DNA of 36,472 nucleotides, taken from the NCBI GenBank assembly GCA_028685665.1, contig JAQUDN010000010.1, forward strand, positions 1 through 36,472, written 5' to 3'. This DNA is from Burkholderiaceae bacterium. GTDB taxonomy: Bacteria > Pseudomonadota > Gammaproteobacteria > Burkholderiales > Burkholderiaceae_C. A program made the position numbers and the translations under genes. Under the pieces are notes generated by a model. The model saw only the letters and a list, made by a program, of their open reading frames with translations. It was not told the DNA's origin and made no database searches. Below, one piece after another: positions 34,713 through 36,472 of this stretch (its first letter is position 1; every line of letters begins with the position of its first letter).

Positions 34713-36281
34713 ATGGGACTTTTTTCGATGATGCGGCAGTTCACCATCCGGTTCCGGATGCTGGGGGCGATTGCCGTGGTGCTGGGTCTGCTGGGTCTGT
34801 TGGGCGGGGCCGGGATGGTGGGCATGTTCCGCCTCCAGGCCGTCAGCCAGGACTTCATGGACCATGCGTTTGCCAAGGTGGGGCACCTGGCGGCCTTGCG
34901 CGGCGAGATGGGGGCGGTGCGCCTGCATGAAAAAGACATGTTTCTGCAGCAGGACCAGCCGGCCGCCGTGCGCCAGGCCCAGGCCCGCTGGCTCGCCAGC
35001 CTGGAGCAGTCGCGCCAGGTGGCCGAGCGCTGGCTGCAAGGGCCCGAAGGCCCCGACAGCGCGGTGGCGCGCCAGATTGCCGAGCGGCTGGAGCGCTACC
35101 GCGAGGCGTTCAGCGCCGTGGCCCGCCAGCTCGAAACCCGGGGCCCGGACAGTGCCGCCATCGTCCAGCGCATGGGGGGCCAGGCCCTGACCGAATTTGC
35201 GGCGGCCGACCAGCTGCTCCAGGAGCTGGAGACCGTCCTGCGCTCCCAGGCCAGCGCCTCGCTGGGCCAGCAGGCGGAGGTTTCGCGCCAGACCCTCTGG
35301 TTGTTTGCCCTGGCGGTGCTGATCACGGTGGCGGTGGTGGTGCCTTTGACCCTGATGAACATGCAGTCGATCTGCCGCCCCCTGGAAGAGGCGCGCCGCA
35401 TTGCCCAGCAGATCGCCAGTGGCGATCTGTCCCAGCCGATCCGCGCCGAGGGCCGCGATGAGGTGGCCGACCTGCAGCGCGCCCTGGCGGCCATGCAGGA
35501 CAGCCTGGGGGTGATGGTGGCCCAGGTGCGCCAGGCCAGCGAGAGCATTGCCACGGCCAGCCAGGAAATCGCCTCGGGCAACCAGGACCTGTCCCACCGC
35601 ACCGAGCAGACGGCCAGCCATGCGCAGGATGTGGTGGGCTCCCTGTCCACGCTGACGACCACGGTGCAGCACACGGCTTCGTCGTCGCAGATGGCCAACC
35701 AGCTGGCCCGCTCGGCGTCGGGCACGGCCACGCAGGGCGGCTCGGTGGTGGCGCAGGCGGTGGCCAGCATGCACGAGATTTCAGCGTCCAGCCGCAAGAT
35801 CAACGACATCATCGGCCTGATCGATTCGATTGCCTTCCAGACCAACATCCTTGCGCTCAATGCGGCCGTGGAGGCCGCGCGCGCGGGTGAGCAGGGCCGT
35901 GGCTTTGCCGTGGTGGCCAGCGAGGTGCGCCACCTGGCCCAGCGCGCGGCGGCGGCGGCCAGCGAGATCAAGGCCTTGATCAGCACCAGCGTGGGGGCGG
36001 TCGATGGCGGGGTGCGCCATGTCGAGGACGCCGGGGTGGCCATGCAGGACATCGTGGCCAGTGTGCAGCGCGTGAGCGACATCATTGGCGAGATCACTGC
36101 CGCAGCCTCTGCCCAGTCGGCGGGGATTGGCCAGGTCAACCAGTCGGTGGGAGAAATCGACCGCATGACACAACAGAACGCCGCCCTGGTCGAGCAATCG
36201 GCGGCGGCGGCCGAATCGCTGCGTGAGCAGGCGGCGCGCTTGTCGCAGGTGGTGCAGCAGTTCCGTCTGTCCCGGGCCTGA
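34713..36281 (+). CDS. Methyl-accepting chemotaxis protein
   Basis: A 522-residue inner-membrane chemoreceptor. The first membrane helix is at ~15-38, a periplasmic helical domain of about 155 residues follows (4HB_MCP-like, with RLHEKDMFLQQ), and the second helix is at ~195-217. A HAMP domain follows (CRPLEEARRIAQQIASGDLS), then the cytoplasmic signalling region. The conserved hairpin tip is at ~370-405 (IDSIAFQTNILALNAAVEAA, GRGFAVVASEVRHLAQRA). It signals through CheA/CheW. There is no C-terminal CheR-binding pentapeptide; the protein ends QQFRLSRA. The ATG at 34713 follows the purine-rich GAGAGGGAGGG. The ligand cannot be told from sequence. A strong hairpin follows the gene. Confidence 0.94.
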   Translation: MGLFSMMRQFTIRFRMLGAIAVVLGLLGLLGGAGMVGMFRLQAVSQDFMDHAFAKVGHLAALRGEMGAVRLHEKDMFLQQDQPAAVRQAQARWLASLEQSRQVAERWLQGPEGPDSAVARQIAERLERYREAFSAVARQLETRGPDSAAIVQRMGGQALTEFAAADQLLQELETVLRSQASASLGQQAEVSRQTLWLFALAVLITVAVVVPLTLMNMQSICRPLEEARRIAQQIASGDLSQPIRAEGRDEVADLQRALAAMQDSLGVMVAQVRQASESIATASQEIASGNQDLSHRTEQTASHAQDVVGSLSTLTTTVQHTASSSQMANQLARSASGTATQGGSVVAQAVASMHEISASSRKINDIIGLIDSIAFQTNILALNAAVEAARAGEQGRGFAVVASEVRHLAQRAAAAASEIKALISTSVGAVDGGVRHVEDAGVAMQDIVASVQRVSDIIGEITAAASAQSAGIGQVNQSVGEIDRMTQQNAALVEQSAAAAESLREQAARLSQVVQQFRLSRA

Positions 36282-36320
36282 TCCGGCAGGCCTGCGGGGC
36301 CGGGCCCCCGCACAAAGCAC

Positions 36321-36354
36321 AAGGGCTGGAAGACCAAAAAGTCTTCCAGCCCTT
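36321..36354 (+). terminator. Strong hairpin terminator after the MCP gene
   Basis: AAGGGCTGGAAGAC pairs perfectly over 14 bp with GTCTTCCAGCCCTT around a CAAAAA loop, 39 nt after the MCP stop. No downstream T-run is seen on the plus strand, yet the stem is the most stable perfect hairpin I found in the window and could act on both strands. Confidence 0.8.
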
Positions 36355-36359
36355 GGCGG

Positions 36360-36396
36360 CCTCAATTCTGAAGTGCAACACCCTTCAAAATTGAGG
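36360..36396. repeat. Palindrome at the left end of an IS30-type element
   Basis: CCTCAATT-C-TGAAG at 36360-36373 pairs with CTTCA-A-AATTGAGG at 36383-36396, 13 pairs with one mismatch around a 9-nt centre. It lies immediately before the IS30-type transposase start, so the element's left end is probably inside or next to it. The exact boundary cannot be set because the right end is outside the window. Confidence 0.6.
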
Positions 36397-36401
36397 CATC
36401 C

Positions 36402-36472
36402 ATGAGCAATAGAAGATACGAGCAGATCCAAGAGTCAGAGCGTCACGCGATAGCCTTGGGGCTGCAGCAAAA
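36402..36472 (+). CDS. IS30-family transposase, N-terminal fragment cut by the window end
   Basis: The ATG at 36402 opens a frame MSNRRYEQIQESERHAIALG that runs to the window edge. This is the typical start of IS30-family transposases, ahead of the helix-turn-helix (usually a LRQIA-x-LGR motif, beyond the window). Only about 23 codons are present, so integrity cannot be judged. It lies just beyond the MCP terminator hairpin, suggesting insertion of an IS30-type element downstream of the MCP gene. Confidence 0.8.
   Translation, partial: MSNRRYEQIQESERHAIALGLQQ

Overview
The window is about 36.5 kb of GC-rich bacterial DNA with dense, mostly co-directional operons. Codon use is strongly G/C-ending. 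The gene set (paralogous branched-chain/acyl-type ABC transporters next to beta-oxidation genes, a DUF4347/DUF4214 giant surface protein, CopA/CopZ, an MCP) and the style of the intergenic repeats suggest a betaproteobacterium of the Comamonadaceae, probably Acidovorax-like. That assignment is inference; no rRNA or other marker gene is present.

Layout. (1) 2-11737: a 7TM-type sensor histidine kinase (5' end outside the window), then an 8.6-kb gene for a ~2,860-residue modular surface protein, then a convergent NarL-type response regulator. The giant gene therefore sits between a kinase and a regulator that could be partners. (2) 11858-17273, plus strand: thiolase, livG, livF, livH, livM and a crotonase, a tight operon without a substrate-binding protein or CoA ligase. 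(3) 17516-20028: a TauE/SafE-type permease and a MocR-type regulator transcribed divergently from an AT-rich intergenic region. (4) 20410-29455, minus strand: a second, fuller module read in the order livG, livH, livM, livK, livF, acyl-CoA ligase, crotonase, thiolase. It looks like a complete uptake, CoA-activation and beta-oxidation unit for an unidentified carboxylic acid. (5) 29491-31535: a 35-bp compound palindrome that is probably the TetR operator, then an intact IS481-family element with 50-bp perfect inverted repeats and a 6-bp target duplication, then the tetR gene. The IS lies between the operator and tetR. (6) 31587-34598: CopZ-like chaperone, a frameshifted MNT-type nucleotidyltransferase, and a CopA-type copper ATPase whose natural N-terminus is out of frame because of a 10-C run. 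(7) 34713-36472: a methyl-accepting chemotaxis protein, a strong hairpin, and the 5' end of an IS30-family transposase cut by the window edge.

The most interesting points are the IS481 insertion that separates a TetR regulator from its presumed operator, the compound operator itself, two 10-nt G/C homopolymers directly after start codons (one in frame, one out of frame) that could be slippage switches, two paralogous transporter/beta-oxidation modules whose crotonases both carry a PaaG-like Asp in place of the usual Glu pair, and the modular giant protein with pure Pro-Ala hexanucleotide tracts.
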